Source of the DNA: Citrobacter enshiensis
Lineage (GTDB): Bacteria > Pseudomonadota > Gammaproteobacteria > Enterobacterales > Enterobacteriaceae
Direction of reading: 5' to 3'
DNA length: 64,000 bases
Assembly (NCBI RefSeq): GCF_029338175.1
Contig: NZ_CP119862.1
Span: 1,054,001 to 1,118,000, forward strand
Position 1 is the stretch's first letter. Each line of letters opens with the position of its first letter. Shown here in pieces: positions 42,701 to 52,550 of the stretch. The notes beneath the pieces were generated by a model that was given only the letters and a program-made list of their open reading frames with translations, had not been told where the DNA came from and searched no databases. The position numbers were made by a program, and so were the translations under genes.

Positions 42701-44101
42701 CTAACGTGTATTTTGTAACGGTGCCTTTTGCCACGATAGCAGTTTTTTCCAGCGTGACATAATCGGGACCGTACAAATGATCCCCAGGCCCAGAAGCCCT
42801 GTGGATATCACCTCAAGCTGCTGTGCAGGTCTGAACAACATGGCGATCAGCACGAAGGCGATAAAGGCAATCACCAGCCAGGTTAACCACGGATAGAGCC
42901 ACATTCTCAGTTTAATGTCGCTCCCCTGCGCCAACAGAATTTTGCGCATCCGCAATTGAGAGACGGCAATAACCAGATACACCAACAGCGCGATGGCGCC
43001 TGAACTGTCGATCAGGAATTTAAACACTTTCGCCGGGGCATAATAATTCACGACAACCGTTAAGAATGCTGCGCCTGTCGAGAGCAGCACCGCCACATAA
43101 GGCGTTTTGCTGCGGTTGGTTTTGCCCATAAACGCCGGCGCATCACCGCGATGGCTCAGGGAGTAGAGCATTCTGGAAGACGTATACAGCGCGGAGTTCA
43201 GGCAACTGGTGACCGACAGTAAAATGACGCAGTCCATAATCAGTTTGGCATACGGAATATTCAGCAGTTCCAGCACCGAACGATACGACCCCACACTCTT
43301 AAGACCCGGCATGTTCCAGGGGATCAGCGCCACTACCACGAAAATTGAGCACAGATAGAAGATAGAAATACGCCAGATCACCGAGTTACTCGCCCGCACG
43401 ATGTGCTTATCCGGGGTGTCGGATTCCGCGGCGGCGATAGTGACGATTTCCGCCCCCATAAACGAAAACATCGTAATCAGCATGGCGCTCAGTACCGCGC
43501 CAAAGCCATTTGGCATAAAGCCGCCATGATCCCATAAGCGGGAAACACCGCCCACGTCGGCATACGGATAAAAACCACTGATCGCCACCGCGCCCAGCGC
43601 AATAAACGCCAGAATAGCAACGACTTTGCATAGTGCCAGCCAGAATTCAAATTCGCCGTAGTTTTTGACGCTCAGCAAATTGCTGCCCGTCAGGGCAAGT
43701 GTGATCACCAGTGAAAATAACCAGATAGGTATGCCTGGGATCCATGAATTCAAGATGATGGCGGCGATATTGGCTTCCAGCGGAATGACCAACACCCAGA
43801 ACCACCAGTACAACCAGCCAATGGTATACCCGGCCCACGGACCGATAGCTTTATCCGCATAAGTGGAAAAAGATCCGGTGTCTGGCGTGGCGACAGCCAT
43901 TTCAGCCAGCATACGCATGATCATCACCACCAGCAGACCGGCGAACAGATAAGCCAGCAGAACAGCAGGCCCGGCTTCAGCAATAGCGACGCTGGAGCCA
44001 ACAAATAAACTCGCGCCGATAACACCGGCAATAGATAACATGGTGACGTGGCGTGATTTCAGCCCGCCCCCTAAAGCATGTGATTCTGACGATTGCCCCA
44101 T
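42701..44101 (-). CDS. gabP: GABA permease GabP
   Basis: 466 aa APC-superfamily transporter with 12 TM segments, imports 4-aminobutyrate by proton symport. N-terminal GGGLKSRHVTMLSIAGVIGAS is the family signature; length equals E. coli GabP. Lies between gabT and csiR in the same direction. Confidence 0.95.
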   Translation of the reverse strand: MGQSSESHALGGGLKSRHVTMLSIAGVIGASLFVGSSVAIAEAGPAVLLAYLFAGLLVVMIMRMLAEMAVATPDTGSFSTYADKAIGPWAGYTIGWLYWWFWVLVIPLEANIAAIILNSWIPGIPIWLFSLVITLALTGSNLLSVKNYGEFEFWLALCKVVAILAFIALGAVAISGFYPYADVGGVSRLWDHGGFMPNGFGAVLSAMLITMFSFMGAEIVTIAAAESDTPDKHIVRASNSVIWRISIFYLCSIFVVVALIPWNMPGLKSVGSYRSVLELLNIPYAKLIMDCVILLSVTSCLNSALYTSSRMLYSLSHRGDAPAFMGKTNRSKTPYVAVLLSTGAAFLTVVVNYYAPAKVFKFLIDSSGAIALLVYLVIAVSQLRMRKILLAQGSDIKLRMWLYPWLTWLVIAFIAFVLIAMLFRPAQQLEVISTGLLGLGIICTVPIMSRWKKLLSWQKAPLQNTR

Positions 44102-44222
44102 CTTCTATCCTCTCGAAAGTGTGTCACTTGGGAGAGCACCCCGACATTTCCCGCGTCGGGGCACGCGTATTATTGTTGTATTTACTGCATCGTCATCATT
44201 CCGTTAGCAACGAGGTATAGCC

Positions 44223-45506
44223 TTAGCGTTGTTTAACCTCATCGAAACACTGGGCGATAATCTCCAGCCCCTGGCGGATCTGCGCATCTTCAATGGTCAG
44301 CGGTACCAGAATACGCAGCACGTTGTAGTAAGGGCCGCAGGAAAGCAGGATCAGGCCTTTGTCGCGTGCGCGGGCGACGATTTCTGCGGTCAGCTTCGCA
44401 TCGGGTTTGCTGTGATCGCCGTTTTCAAATAGTTCGATGGCGATCATGGCACCCAGTCCGCGGACATCGCCGATTTCCGGGTGTGTTTCGGCAATGGCCA
44501 GCAGTCCTTCACGCAGGGTTTTGCCCAACGTGTTGGCCTTTTGCAGCAGATCTTCCTGCTCGAAGATTTTCAGAACTGCCAGCGCGGCGGCGCAGGCAAT
44601 CGGGTTACCGGCATAAGTACCGCCCAGCCCACCAGGGGCAACGGCGTCCATCACTTCGGCACGACCAGTCACGCCCGCCAGCGGGAACCCTCCGGCAATG
44701 GATTTGGCAAAGGTCGTAATATCCGGGGCGACGCCCATTTGTTCCATAGCGAACAGCGTACCGGTACGACCTGCGCCGCTCTGCACTTCATCGGCAATCA
44801 GCATGATGCCGTGCTCGTCGCAGATGGCGCGCAGGCGTTTCATAAAGGACGGGGAGGTGGCATAAAAACCGCCTTCGCCCTGGACAGGCTCGATGACGAT
44901 GGCGGCAATGTCTTCCGGCGCGGCATCGTTTTTGAAGATGCGCTGAATGCTGGCAATCGCATCGTCATCGCTGATACCGTGCAGCGCGCAAGGGTACAGC
45001 GCACGATAAACGTGACCCGGCATCAGTCCCATCCCGGCGGAGTACGGATTCACTTTCCCGGTCAGAGAGAGTGTGTAGTGGGTGCGACCGTGATAAGCAC
45101 CGCTAAACGCAATGGTGCCGCTGCGTTTGGTGGCGGCGCGGGCGATTTTCACCGCATTCTCAACCGCTTCTGAACCAGTGGTCACCAGCAGGGTCTTCTT
45201 GGCAAAATCCCCCGGCACTTTCTGGTTCATGATTTCGCACAGTTCCAGGTACGGTTCATAGGCCAGCACCTGAAAGCAGGTGTGCGACAATTTTTTCAGC
45301 TGTTGTTCTACTGCCGAGACGATCCCCGGATGCAGGTGTCCGGTATTCAGCACCGCAATGCCGCCCGCAAAATCAAGAAACTCACGACCTTCAACATCCC
45401 AGACGCGGCAGTTTTCTGCGCGATCGGCAAAGATGGGGTGAATCTGCCCAACGCCGCGAGGAACGGCGTTACTGCGGCGCTGCATTAATTCTTTATTGGT
45501 GCTCAT
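44223..45506 (-). CDS. gabT: 4-aminobutyrate aminotransferase GabT
   Basis: 427 aa PLP enzyme converting GABA and 2-oxoglutarate to succinate semialdehyde and glutamate. PLP lysine in TFAKSIAGGFPLAG; GSEAVENAVKIARAATKR and DEVQSGAGRTG are family motifs. Start at 45506 (MSTNKELMQRRSNAVPRG) with GGAGAAAGCGA upstream; the longer frame overlaps gabD. Confidence 0.96.
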   Translation of the reverse strand: MSTNKELMQRRSNAVPRGVGQIHPIFADRAENCRVWDVEGREFLDFAGGIAVLNTGHLHPGIVSAVEQQLKKLSHTCFQVLAYEPYLELCEIMNQKVPGDFAKKTLLVTTGSEAVENAVKIARAATKRSGTIAFSGAYHGRTHYTLSLTGKVNPYSAGMGLMPGHVYRALYPCALHGISDDDAIASIQRIFKNDAAPEDIAAIVIEPVQGEGGFYATSPSFMKRLRAICDEHGIMLIADEVQSGAGRTGTLFAMEQMGVAPDITTFAKSIAGGFPLAGVTGRAEVMDAVAPGGLGGTYAGNPIACAAALAVLKIFEQEDLLQKANTLGKTLREGLLAIAETHPEIGDVRGLGAMIAIELFENGDHSKPDAKLTAEIVARARDKGLILLSCGPYYNVLRILVPLTIEDAQIRQGLEIIAQCFDEVKQR

Positions 45507-45541
45507 TCGCTTTCTCCAGTCTTCAATCAGGTAAGGTTTAC

Positions 45542-46990
45542 TTAAAGGCCGATACACATGTATTTGATTTCTAAATAATCTTCGATACCGTATTTGGAAC
45601 CTTCGCGGCCAAGGCCGGAGGCTTTGATCCCACCAAAGGGAGCGACTTCGTTAGAGATAATGCCGGTGTTGATCCCAACAATGCCGTACTCCAGCGCTTC
45701 GCCGACGCGGAATACGCGGCTCAGATCGCGGGCATAGAAATAGGCCGCCAGGCCGAACTCGGTGTCGTTGGCCTGGGCTATCACGTCAGCTTCATCGTGA
45801 AAGCGGAACAGCGGGGCGAGCGGGCCGAACGTTTCTTCTTTGGCCACTTTCGCATCACGGGGAACATCCGCCAGAATGGTGGGCTGGAAGAAGTTGCCGC
45901 CCAGCGCATGCGCCTGACCGCCCGTGATCACGCGCGCGCCTTTCCCAACGGCATCCGCGATGTGTTCTTTCACTTTGGCGACGGCTTTCTCATCGATCAA
46001 CGGTCCGGTGGTGACGCCCGCCTGTAAGCCATCGCCGAGATGCAGTTTGTTCACCGCTTGCTGAAGTTTTTCCGCAAAGCGCTCGTAGACGCTGTCCTGC
46101 ACATACAGGCGGTTGGCGCAGACGCAGGTCTGCCCGGCATTACGGAATTTTGAGGCCAGCGCCCCTTCCACGGCTTTATCCAGATCGGCATCGTCAAAGA
46201 CGATAAACGGCGCGTTGCCGCCAAGCTCCAGAGAGACTTTTTTGATATCTTTGGCGCACTGTTCCATTAACTGACGGCCAATTTCTGTGGAGCCGGTAAA
46301 GGAGAGTTTGCGCACCAGCGGGTTGCCGGTCAGTTCATTGCCGACGGCGCTTGCTGATCCGGTAACGACGTTAAAGACGCCGGCGGGAACTCCGGCGCGA
46401 TGTGCCAGCTCCGCCAGCGCGAGCGCGGAAAACGGGGTCTGGCTGGCGGGTTTGAGCACCATGGTGCAGCCCGCAGCCAACGCCGGACCGGCCTTACGGG
46501 TGATCATTGCCGACGGGAAGTTCCACGGCGTAATGGCGGCCGTGACGCCAATCGGTTGTTTGATGACGATCAGACGCTTGTCTGCCTGATGACCCGGAAT
46601 GGTATCGCCATAAATACGCTTGCCCTCTTCGGCAAACCATTCAATAAAGGAGGCGGCATAGACGATCTCGCCTTTCGCTTCCGCCAGCGGCTTGCCCTGC
46701 TCCAGCGTCATCAGGCGCGCCAGATCGTCCTGGTGTTCCATCATCAGGTTGAACCAGCGACGCAGAATATTGGCCCGCTCTTTGGCGGTCAGCGCACGCC
46801 AGGCGGGGAGGGCGCGATTCGCGGCTTCAATGGCTTCGCGGGTTTCGGTGGCCCCCATTTTGGGGACGCTGCCCAGCGGTTGGCCGTTTGCAGGATTGTT
46901 CACTGCGATCACGTCGCCGCTGTGGGCATCGCGCCACTGACCTTCAATAAAGGCCTGCTGGCGGAACAAGGTTGGATCGTTAAGTTGCAT
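45542..46990 (-). CDS. gabD: Succinate-semialdehyde dehydrogenase (NADP+) GabD
   Basis: 482 aa aldehyde dehydrogenase, oxidises succinate semialdehyde to succinate. Catalytic Cys in FRNAGQTCVCANRLYV, general base Glu in LELGGNAPF. The start at 46990 (MQLNDPTLFRQQAFIEGQW) gives the E. coli length. 23 bases from lhgO. Confidence 0.96.
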   Translation of the reverse strand: MQLNDPTLFRQQAFIEGQWRDAHSGDVIAVNNPANGQPLGSVPKMGATETREAIEAANRALPAWRALTAKERANILRRWFNLMMEHQDDLARLMTLEQGKPLAEAKGEIVYAASFIEWFAEEGKRIYGDTIPGHQADKRLIVIKQPIGVTAAITPWNFPSAMITRKAGPALAAGCTMVLKPASQTPFSALALAELAHRAGVPAGVFNVVTGSASAVGNELTGNPLVRKLSFTGSTEIGRQLMEQCAKDIKKVSLELGGNAPFIVFDDADLDKAVEGALASKFRNAGQTCVCANRLYVQDSVYERFAEKLQQAVNKLHLGDGLQAGVTTGPLIDEKAVAKVKEHIADAVGKGARVITGGQAHALGGNFFQPTILADVPRDAKVAKEETFGPLAPLFRFHDEADVIAQANDTEFGLAAYFYARDLSRVFRVGEALEYGIVGINTGIISNEVAPFGGIKASGLGREGSKYGIEDYLEIKYMCIGL

Positions 46991-47013
46991 GATTGCTTCC
47001 TGTCTCAAAGTGT

Positions 47014-48282
47014 TTAACGGGTAAATGCGGCGTGTAAGGTGTCCACGCTACGTGCCGCACGCAGCGTACGTCCGGTATTGTGTTGGCTCTCCAGTAGAGT
47101 CTGCACTTTGCTGACGATATGGGCACCGATCGGAATAGCCGATGTCGCTGCGGGAGAGGGGGCGTTACAGGTATGGATAGAGCGCGGTGTGGTCACAAAC
47201 AGAAAGTCGTCGATAAGCTTTCCGTCTGGCGAAACCGCCTGCGCCCGTACGCCCGCAGGCCACGGCTGGAGATCGTTTAATGTCAGGCTCGGGCAGTATT
47301 TTTGTACCAATCGCAGGTAGCCGCTTTTGCACAGCGAGTTTTTCATTTCACTGAGGCCAGAACGCAGATTGTTTTGCAGTACACGACGGATCCCGGACGA
47401 ACCGAGGATCTCCAGCGTGTCGCTGAAGGAGAAGTCGCGCTTGCGATAGCCTTCGCGTTTGAAGGCGAGCACGGCGTTGGGGCCGACCGTGACGCTGCCG
47501 TCGATCATGCGGGTGAGATGTACGCCAAGAAACGGCATCGCCGGATCGGGGATCGGGTAGATCAAATGGTTGACGATGTGATTATGCTCGGGCGCCAGGC
47601 GGAAATACTCGCCACGGAACGGGCAGATAATAAAACCGGGATCGACCCCCAGCATTTTGACCAGCCTGTCGGCCATCAGCCCGGAGCAGCTAATCAGCGT
47701 CGAGGCTTCAAATTCTTGCCCCTGTCGGGTATGGACGACCACGCCGGTCGCGTGCTCTTTCAGGGCGCTAACCTCGGCGTGATAAACAATGTCGCCGCCT
47801 TTCGCCTGGAAGATTTTCGCCATTGCTACGGTGACTTCGCGATAGCTGACAATCCCGCTGGAAGGCACAAAAATGCCGCCCAGTCCGGTAATGTTCGGCT
47901 CGCGTTCGCGCAGCGCCCCGGCACTGAGCCACTCGCGCTCAATCCCGTTGGCTGCCGTACGATCCCACAGCGCCCGCATCCGTTCCATTTCCAGTTCGGA
48001 GGTGGCGACCAGCATTTTTCCGCACTCGTCGTAGCGAATGCCGTTTTGATCGCAGAAGGCTTTGGTGGCCTTGTTTCCCGCCAGGCAAAACTGCGCTTTC
48101 AGGCTGCCAGGGGTGTAGTAAACCCCGGCATGAATTACGCCGCTGTTGTGGCCCGTCTGATGACAGGCCGGTGCAGACTCTTTTTCCAGCACCACAATTT
48201 TGGCGTCCGGGTAGACATCAATCAGCTGCATGGCGGTCGACATGCCGATAATGCCGCCGCCAATAATCACAAAATCATACAT
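47014..48282 (-). CDS. lhgO: L-2-hydroxyglutarate dehydrogenase LhgO
   Basis: 422 aa FAD enzyme. N-terminal FVIIGGGIIGMSTAMQL dinucleotide fold and the CHQTGHNSGVIHAGVYY motif. It oxidises L-2-hydroxyglutarate made by GlaH back to 2-oxoglutarate, passing electrons to quinones. Middle gene of the glutarate operon. Confidence 0.95.
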   Translation of the reverse strand: MYDFVIIGGGIIGMSTAMQLIDVYPDAKIVVLEKESAPACHQTGHNSGVIHAGVYYTPGSLKAQFCLAGNKATKAFCDQNGIRYDECGKMLVATSELEMERMRALWDRTAANGIEREWLSAGALREREPNITGLGGIFVPSSGIVSYREVTVAMAKIFQAKGGDIVYHAEVSALKEHATGVVVHTRQGQEFEASTLISCSGLMADRLVKMLGVDPGFIICPFRGEYFRLAPEHNHIVNHLIYPIPDPAMPFLGVHLTRMIDGSVTVGPNAVLAFKREGYRKRDFSFSDTLEILGSSGIRRVLQNNLRSGLSEMKNSLCKSGYLRLVQKYCPSLTLNDLQPWPAGVRAQAVSPDGKLIDDFLFVTTPRSIHTCNAPSPAATSAIPIGAHIVSKVQTLLESQHNTGRTLRAARSVDTLHAAFTR

Positions 48283-48305
48283 CCGCTCTGTTCCTCGGGT
48301 GGCGC

Positions 48306-49283
48306 TTATTGGTGCGTCTGGTAGCCGTGAGTGGCGTAGGCGAAATAACCGCGCTGGCGCATCAGTTCACGGCGCAAATCAGGATGCGCGGTAAAACGAT
48401 CGCGTCCGTGCAGCCAGAACAGGTTGTTAATCAGCAGGAATTTGCCGACCGGAACGGGAACGGAAAGGATGTTTTTACTGGTTTCCAGCGCGTCCGAAAG
48501 GTCGCTTAGCCAGGTGCCTTCTTCAAAATCTTTCGGCTGGACGAACTGGTCGATGTAACGCATGACCGGACGGCCCAGTGGGTCGACGTCGAACACCGGG
48601 TGAAAGACATCGTGACTGACGTTTTTGCTTGGCGGTGCTGCCCAGCGCATCGCCCGGCGCGCCAGAGGGTGCGAGAAGTACTCGTCCAGATGTTCCCAGT
48701 CATCAAGGTGCAGCAGCAGCGAATTACCGCCTTCCATGTTCTGCTCATCGATTTTCATCATCAGCACGTAATCGGTGATTTCTTCGACGAACGTTCCGTC
48801 ATTGTGCAATTCCAGCACGCGGTGAGGCTGGCGCAGGTAGCTGTCTGAACTGTCGACATTTTTCACCACAAACCGCGCATAGTATTGACCGCTCATCGCG
48901 TCATAATTGGAACGCCCAATCAGATGCGCCACGGCGGTGGCCAGTTTGACCATGTCGTCAGCCTGCGCCACGTTGTCGACCCCTTCAGCGCCGATCAACA
49001 GAGCGCCTTCGCCCCGCTCCAGCAGCGTTTTAATCAGCAGCGGTTGCAGCTGGTTGCCGCAGAGATCGTCGAGGATCTTGCTCACCTTAAAGCGTAAAAA
49101 TGATTTGTATTCCAGCGCCTGCACCGGCCATTGCGCAACCTGCTGTAAGAATTGTTGGGTCGTGTCGGAGCTAAACGTCAGTTCCAGTAGTCGCGGTGAT
49201 TGTGCGGACGGGGCGACGGTGAAACCGGTGTAGTTCCGGGCTGAATCCCCAGCGTTGGGTTTTACGGCAGTCAGTGCATTCAT
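48306..49283 (-). CDS. glaH: Glutarate 2-hydroxylase GlaH (CsiD)
   Basis: 325 aa Fe(II)/2-oxoglutarate dioxygenase that converts glutarate to L-2-hydroxyglutarate. The HND iron motif is in [16 protein letters not shown], the second His and 2-OG Arg in [20 protein letters not shown]. The start at 49283 ([10 protein letters not shown]) matches E. coli CsiD; the longer frame has no support. First gene of the stationary-phase, carbon-starvation operon glaH-lhgO-gabDTP. Confidence 0.95.
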   Translation of the reverse strand: MNALTAVKPNAGDSARNYTGFTVAPSAQSPRLLELTFSSDTTQQFLQQVAQWPVQALEYKSFLRFKVSKILDDLCGNQLQPLLIKTLLERGEGALLIGAEGVDNVAQADDMVKLATAVAHLIGRSNYDAMSGQYYARFVVKNVDSSDSYLRQPHRVLELHNDGTFVEEITDYVLMMKIDEQNMEGGNSLLLHLDDWEHLDEYFSHPLARRAMRWAAPPSKNVSHDVFHPVFDVDPLGRPVMRYIDQFVQPKDFEEGTWLSDLSDALETSKNILSVPVPVGKFLLINNLFWLHGRDRFTAHPDLRRELMRQRGYFAYATHGYQTHQ

Positions 49284-49588
49284 CAGAATCGATCCTCTCG
49301 GTAGATTGTCGTGGGAGACATGGCGATGCTCATTTCGTAGCCATAAATTAAAAATATCTACATTTTCAATAAACGCATACAAAACGGCCAATTTGTTTAA
49401 TTTTTGTGATCAAAAACAACAAATATTTAACAATATGAGTTGTGTGGATAAAGGGGGAAGGGGCAGGGATTTTTCACTAAAGGTAATGTAAAACAATGCA
49501 TTAATAGAAGGCGACCGCTGGGAGGAGAGCCCAGCGGTGCACCCATAGATCAGTTCCAGTCGGTGATCGTTCTCGTCGACACGCACCC
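49284..49588. other. csiD upstream region; junction of backbone and accessory DNA
   Basis: About 305 bases. The csiD promoter lies here on the minus strand. TTTTTGTGATCAAAAACAAC at 49401-49420 resembles a CRP site, in keeping with the known cAMP-CRP and sigma-S control of csiD. From here to 64000 synteny with K-12 is lost. No gene seen. Confidence 0.5.
49401..49420 (-). promoter_or_regulatory. Candidate CRP site of csiD/glaH
   Basis: Near-palindrome TTTTTGTGATCAAAAACA ~120 bases upstream of the csiD start codon. The TGTGA half is perfect; the other half is weak. csiD is known to need cAMP-CRP bound upstream of its sigma-S promoter. Confidence 0.45.
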
Positions 49589-51019
49589 TCAGCCAGCGCG
49601 GTAGCCCATAATGGCAAACAGCGTTTCACCGCCTTGCGCGCCTGCGGCCAGAAAACCCTCTGCGTTGAGCGCTAACGGGCGTCGTGTTACCGAGTTCCCG
49701 ACATTACCGCCGATAATTTCAATTTCATCAGCCCCAACAGAAACCACTAAATCCGTATGGCTGCTGTAATTGCCAAGATGTTGATGATCGTAATCGACGA
49801 CTTTATCGGGATCCCGATCCCAGCACACCAGATCGCCGACCTGGGGTTTACGCTCATTCAGTCTGTAGCCCCAATACAGCGCATTGGCGTTACCCTGATT
49901 TCTGTCGCGGATGGATTTACTGATGTAGGTCGCATGCGAGGCCGAGTAGGCAAACCGATCCCCGGCCCCCGCCTGGCGCATCACCCATGAAATAAATGCC
50001 GCTGACCACGGCCAGTCATGATCCCGTCCGTCCAGATCGTCTCGTCCGATCTTCGCCCAATACAGACCGACGCGCTGCCACCAGCCATCTTCACCCTCTT
50101 TACGCCCGGTATGGATAATGCCTCCGCTGCGGTTGTAACGCTGATCGCCGAAAAAGCGCCATTCTTCGGTTGCGATTGTCGCCGCACTGGCGGTTAAACC
50201 TGTAGCGGAAGAAACCACAAATTGGGGTTCTGACGCGGGTGCTGCTGCTCCGTTTCCACTTGTCGCTTCGTCAATAAACGGCACCGTGCCTTGCTCCGTG
50301 AGAGGCGTCGCGACCGGATTTACCGGTATTCCGGTCGCCGGATTCACCGGGATTCCGTGGGCATTAATCGGTACCTGCGAAAGATCCCAATTGCCACGTT
50401 CAATTTCGACGCGTAAACATTTTGTCCGGTAGACCGTCGGATGCAGTACCGGGTTACTATGGTTGGCAAGCCATGAATTTCGCACCCTGACATACTCGGA
50501 AATCCACGTGCGCTCATTACCTCCGCTGGCCGGAGGAACCTCACGAAACCGGGAACGCAGGAACGGTAAGATGCTGCCGCTATGGACAAAAGAGTCATAG
50601 ATGACCAGCATGGAAAGGGCTTCTTTAAAGCCAAACGTTTGTGCCCATTTCAGCGCGGGAGTGAAGTAGCGCTCATCAAAAAACAGGTCCTGAACGGTCT
50701 TCATTATCGGGTCGTCGCTGCCAGCGCGACGAAGCAGACTCTTGAACTGCTCATGATCAACCAGAGGTGTATTTCCGATTAGAGGAACGAAGGGGGCAAG
50801 CTCGGCGCTGAATCGCCCGTTTGCATTGACGTATCGGGCCACCAGATCCTTAAGTTTGCCGTATTCGGTGGTTTGCGAACGGCCATAGGTCACCTGTCGA
50901 ATCTGGTGCGGGCCATCATGAAATGTCGCAATGGCAGAATAATCACCCTCGGCTGAACCGGTTTCAAAAGCATTCAGGACGCGTTCACAAATACTTTTTT
51001 GTACGGGTGTGAGTAGCAT
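49589..51019 (-). CDS. GH46 (chitosanase-fold) plus DUF2272 putative cell-wall hydrolase
   Basis: 476 aa. Residues ~1-230 follow GH46 chitosanases: KSICERVLNAFETG places a Glu (E19) where the catalytic acid lies, FHDGP gives the second acidic residue (D35), and DERYFTPALKWAQTFGFKEA, YDSFVHSG, GGNERTWISEYVRVRNSWL and GNWDL..P match the family order. A linker with a repeat (HGIPVNPATGIPVNPVA) leads to a C-terminal DUF2272 domain (~285-476: WPWSAAFISWVMRQAG, SHATYI, KPQVGDLVCWDRD), which resembles NlpC/CHAP-like amidases. No signal peptide. The start at 51019 has AGGAGG six bases upstream; the ATG at 51064 lacks one. Likely cleaves a glycan and perhaps a peptide in peptidoglycan; inferred. Confidence 0.7.
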   Translation of the reverse strand: MLLTPVQKSICERVLNAFETGSAEGDYSAIATFHDGPHQIRQVTYGRSQTTEYGKLKDLVARYVNANGRFSAELAPFVPLIGNTPLVDHEQFKSLLRRAGSDDPIMKTVQDLFFDERYFTPALKWAQTFGFKEALSMLVIYDSFVHSGSILPFLRSRFREVPPASGGNERTWISEYVRVRNSWLANHSNPVLHPTVYRTKCLRVEIERGNWDLSQVPINAHGIPVNPATGIPVNPVATPLTEQGTVPFIDEATSGNGAAAPASEPQFVVSSATGLTASAATIATEEWRFFGDQRYNRSGGIIHTGRKEGEDGWWQRVGLYWAKIGRDDLDGRDHDWPWSAAFISWVMRQAGAGDRFAYSASHATYISKSIRDRNQGNANALYWGYRLNERKPQVGDLVCWDRDPDKVVDYDHQHLGNYSSHTDLVVSVGADEIEIIGGNVGNSVTRRPLALNAEGFLAAGAQGGETLFAIMGYRAG

Positions 51020-51060
51020 AAAATCCCTCCTGTTATCGATAGTGAGTGAATACACATCGC

Positions 51061-52008
51061 TCATTTTTTCTTACGGGCGGGGTGGTCTGGATCGGAGGGT
51101 TTTGGGCCCGTGGAGCGTATCTGCATGACGCGCTGAAGTGTGTCGAACCAGAATTGGCCGCCGAGCGAGACCGCGAAAATGGTGACCAGCAATCCCGCTG
51201 CTTTTGCCAGGTATTCCCACACGTTTTGCGGCAAACCTTTCCATCCGAATGAGAGGCCGGTAGCCTGCAAGGCTGATACCGCACGGTCATATTGTGCTGT
51301 GGCATCTGTAACCTGATCGGTCGCTTGCTTAACGCTGACGTTTGTCGTTTTGTTATTCGCCTCTTTGGCCTGAGCTTTCGCATTAGTCAGTGTCTGCTGC
51401 GCGATATTCACCATTTTTTCGCGTGTTGCAGGATTTGAGGCCAGTACTGTCGCGATATTGATGGAGTCGACATTTCCGCTGAGAACCAGAAGCGCGGCGA
51501 CGATAAGCGTGATGGTCTGTGTTTTGCGTTTGTACCAACCGGAGGCGCGGTCCATCACCGCATCAAACTGTTTTGCGACGGCCTGGCGAAACTGAGTTGC
51601 ATCGTTTTCAGTCTGCATCACTACTGTTTCAAGGATCCCTTTTATACGGTTATTTTCCGCCGTCCCCGGCAGCGTATTCACCCCTGCGCAAAGCGTCGCC
51701 ATGACGCTTTTCCCCACGACTAACGATTCCACAACCTGTCCGACAATTTCTGGGGGAATATAAGAGGGGAGACCGTTTTTGCCTTTGCTGAGGGATTGAA
51801 TCAAAGGATGCGCATAAAATTGGGTAATAAACTGTTCATTCGGCGCCAGTTCTCCTGAAAATAACTCTTTCAGCGCCATTTCAAGATTTTTGCTGCGGAT
51901 ATTGGTCCAGGCAGAAATGGCTTCAACGATAGCGGTACAGGCAATTCCGAACGTAAAGTATACGGTCATAAGCCCAATCAGTACGTCGAGCGTCTCCAGT
52001 CCAAACAT
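51061..52008 (-). CDS. Three-TM membrane protein partnered with the GH46-DUF2272 hydrolase
   Basis: 315 aa. TM segments at about 9-33 (LIGLMTVYFTFGIACTAIVE), 163-185 (QTITLIVAALLVLSG) and 268-290 (AAGLLVTIFAVSLGGQFWF). Between the first two is a large soluble part with YAHPLIQSLSKGKNGLPSYIPPEI-type and MDRASGWYKRKTQ blocks; between TM2 and TM3 a coiled-coil-like Lys/Ala/Gln-rich stretch (~200-255). I remember similar conserved proteins of unknown function in other bacteria, but no name. It is the first gene of a two-gene unit with the hydrolase 41 bases downstream; a role in anchoring, export or control is inferred. Confidence 0.6.
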   Translation of the reverse strand: MFGLETLDVLIGLMTVYFTFGIACTAIVEAISAWTNIRSKNLEMALKELFSGELAPNEQFITQFYAHPLIQSLSKGKNGLPSYIPPEIVGQVVESLVVGKSVMATLCAGVNTLPGTAENNRIKGILETVVMQTENDATQFRQAVAKQFDAVMDRASGWYKRKTQTITLIVAALLVLSGNVDSINIATVLASNPATREKMVNIAQQTLTNAKAQAKEANNKTTNVSVKQATDQVTDATAQYDRAVSALQATGLSFGWKGLPQNVWEYLAKAAGLLVTIFAVSLGGQFWFDTLQRVMQIRSTGPKPSDPDHPARKKK

Positions 52009-52550
52009 GTTGTTTTCCTCACCACCAGGCGTGTTCGGTCAACCGCTGCCGGAAATCGCGTAGATTTCTCCCTGAAAATATGAATCAGATAGCATAAATA
52101 ATCGTTAATATTTTCGTCGTAATTTGTCGCGCGATATCAATCATTCGTCGCATCCCGCTGGGTTTCCCGTTTAGAAAACAGTGATGATGGTGATGCGTCA
52201 GTGAAACTGAATAATTTCTGAAGGGTGAAATGATGAGGTGCACTGGAAGATGGCGAGATGGTTAGCCGCCTGAACGATTAACGTATATTTTACTTTTGCC
52301 GCCTTTGTATTAATGATAAATAAATATTTCTGTAAAAAGAGTAAATGGCTTTTGTTGCAAACTTAATTTTATTGCAATGTTAACATCAGAATTACTAAGC
52401 GTTGCTTTGTTGATTTAAATACTATTTTTGCATACTGTTTGGGGCGGTCTTTTCGTTAAGCAGACCCAAGGGTAAGGAACTGTTGCTAAATCACAACAGA
52501 TAAAAGGGAGAATACTATACTGACGTTATATACCTGTTCGAGTATCCACC
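52009..52550. other. Long intergenic region upstream of the membrane protein and channel genes
   Basis: About 540 AT-rich bases between divergent genes. No ORF, tRNA or clear hairpin. A promoter for the channel gene probably lies near 52480-52525 (ACTATACTGACGTTATAT). Nothing else is supported. Confidence 0.5.

Noticed and set aside
47302..48324. 340-aa open frame on plus, antisense to lhgO
   Set aside because: Exact shadow of lhgO; composition typical of reverse-complement frames.
51020..51064. Upstream ATG (51064) as the start of the GH46-DUF2272 gene
   Set aside because: No ribosome site before it, whereas ATG 51019 has AGGAGG at ideal distance, and the GH46 alignment begins there.
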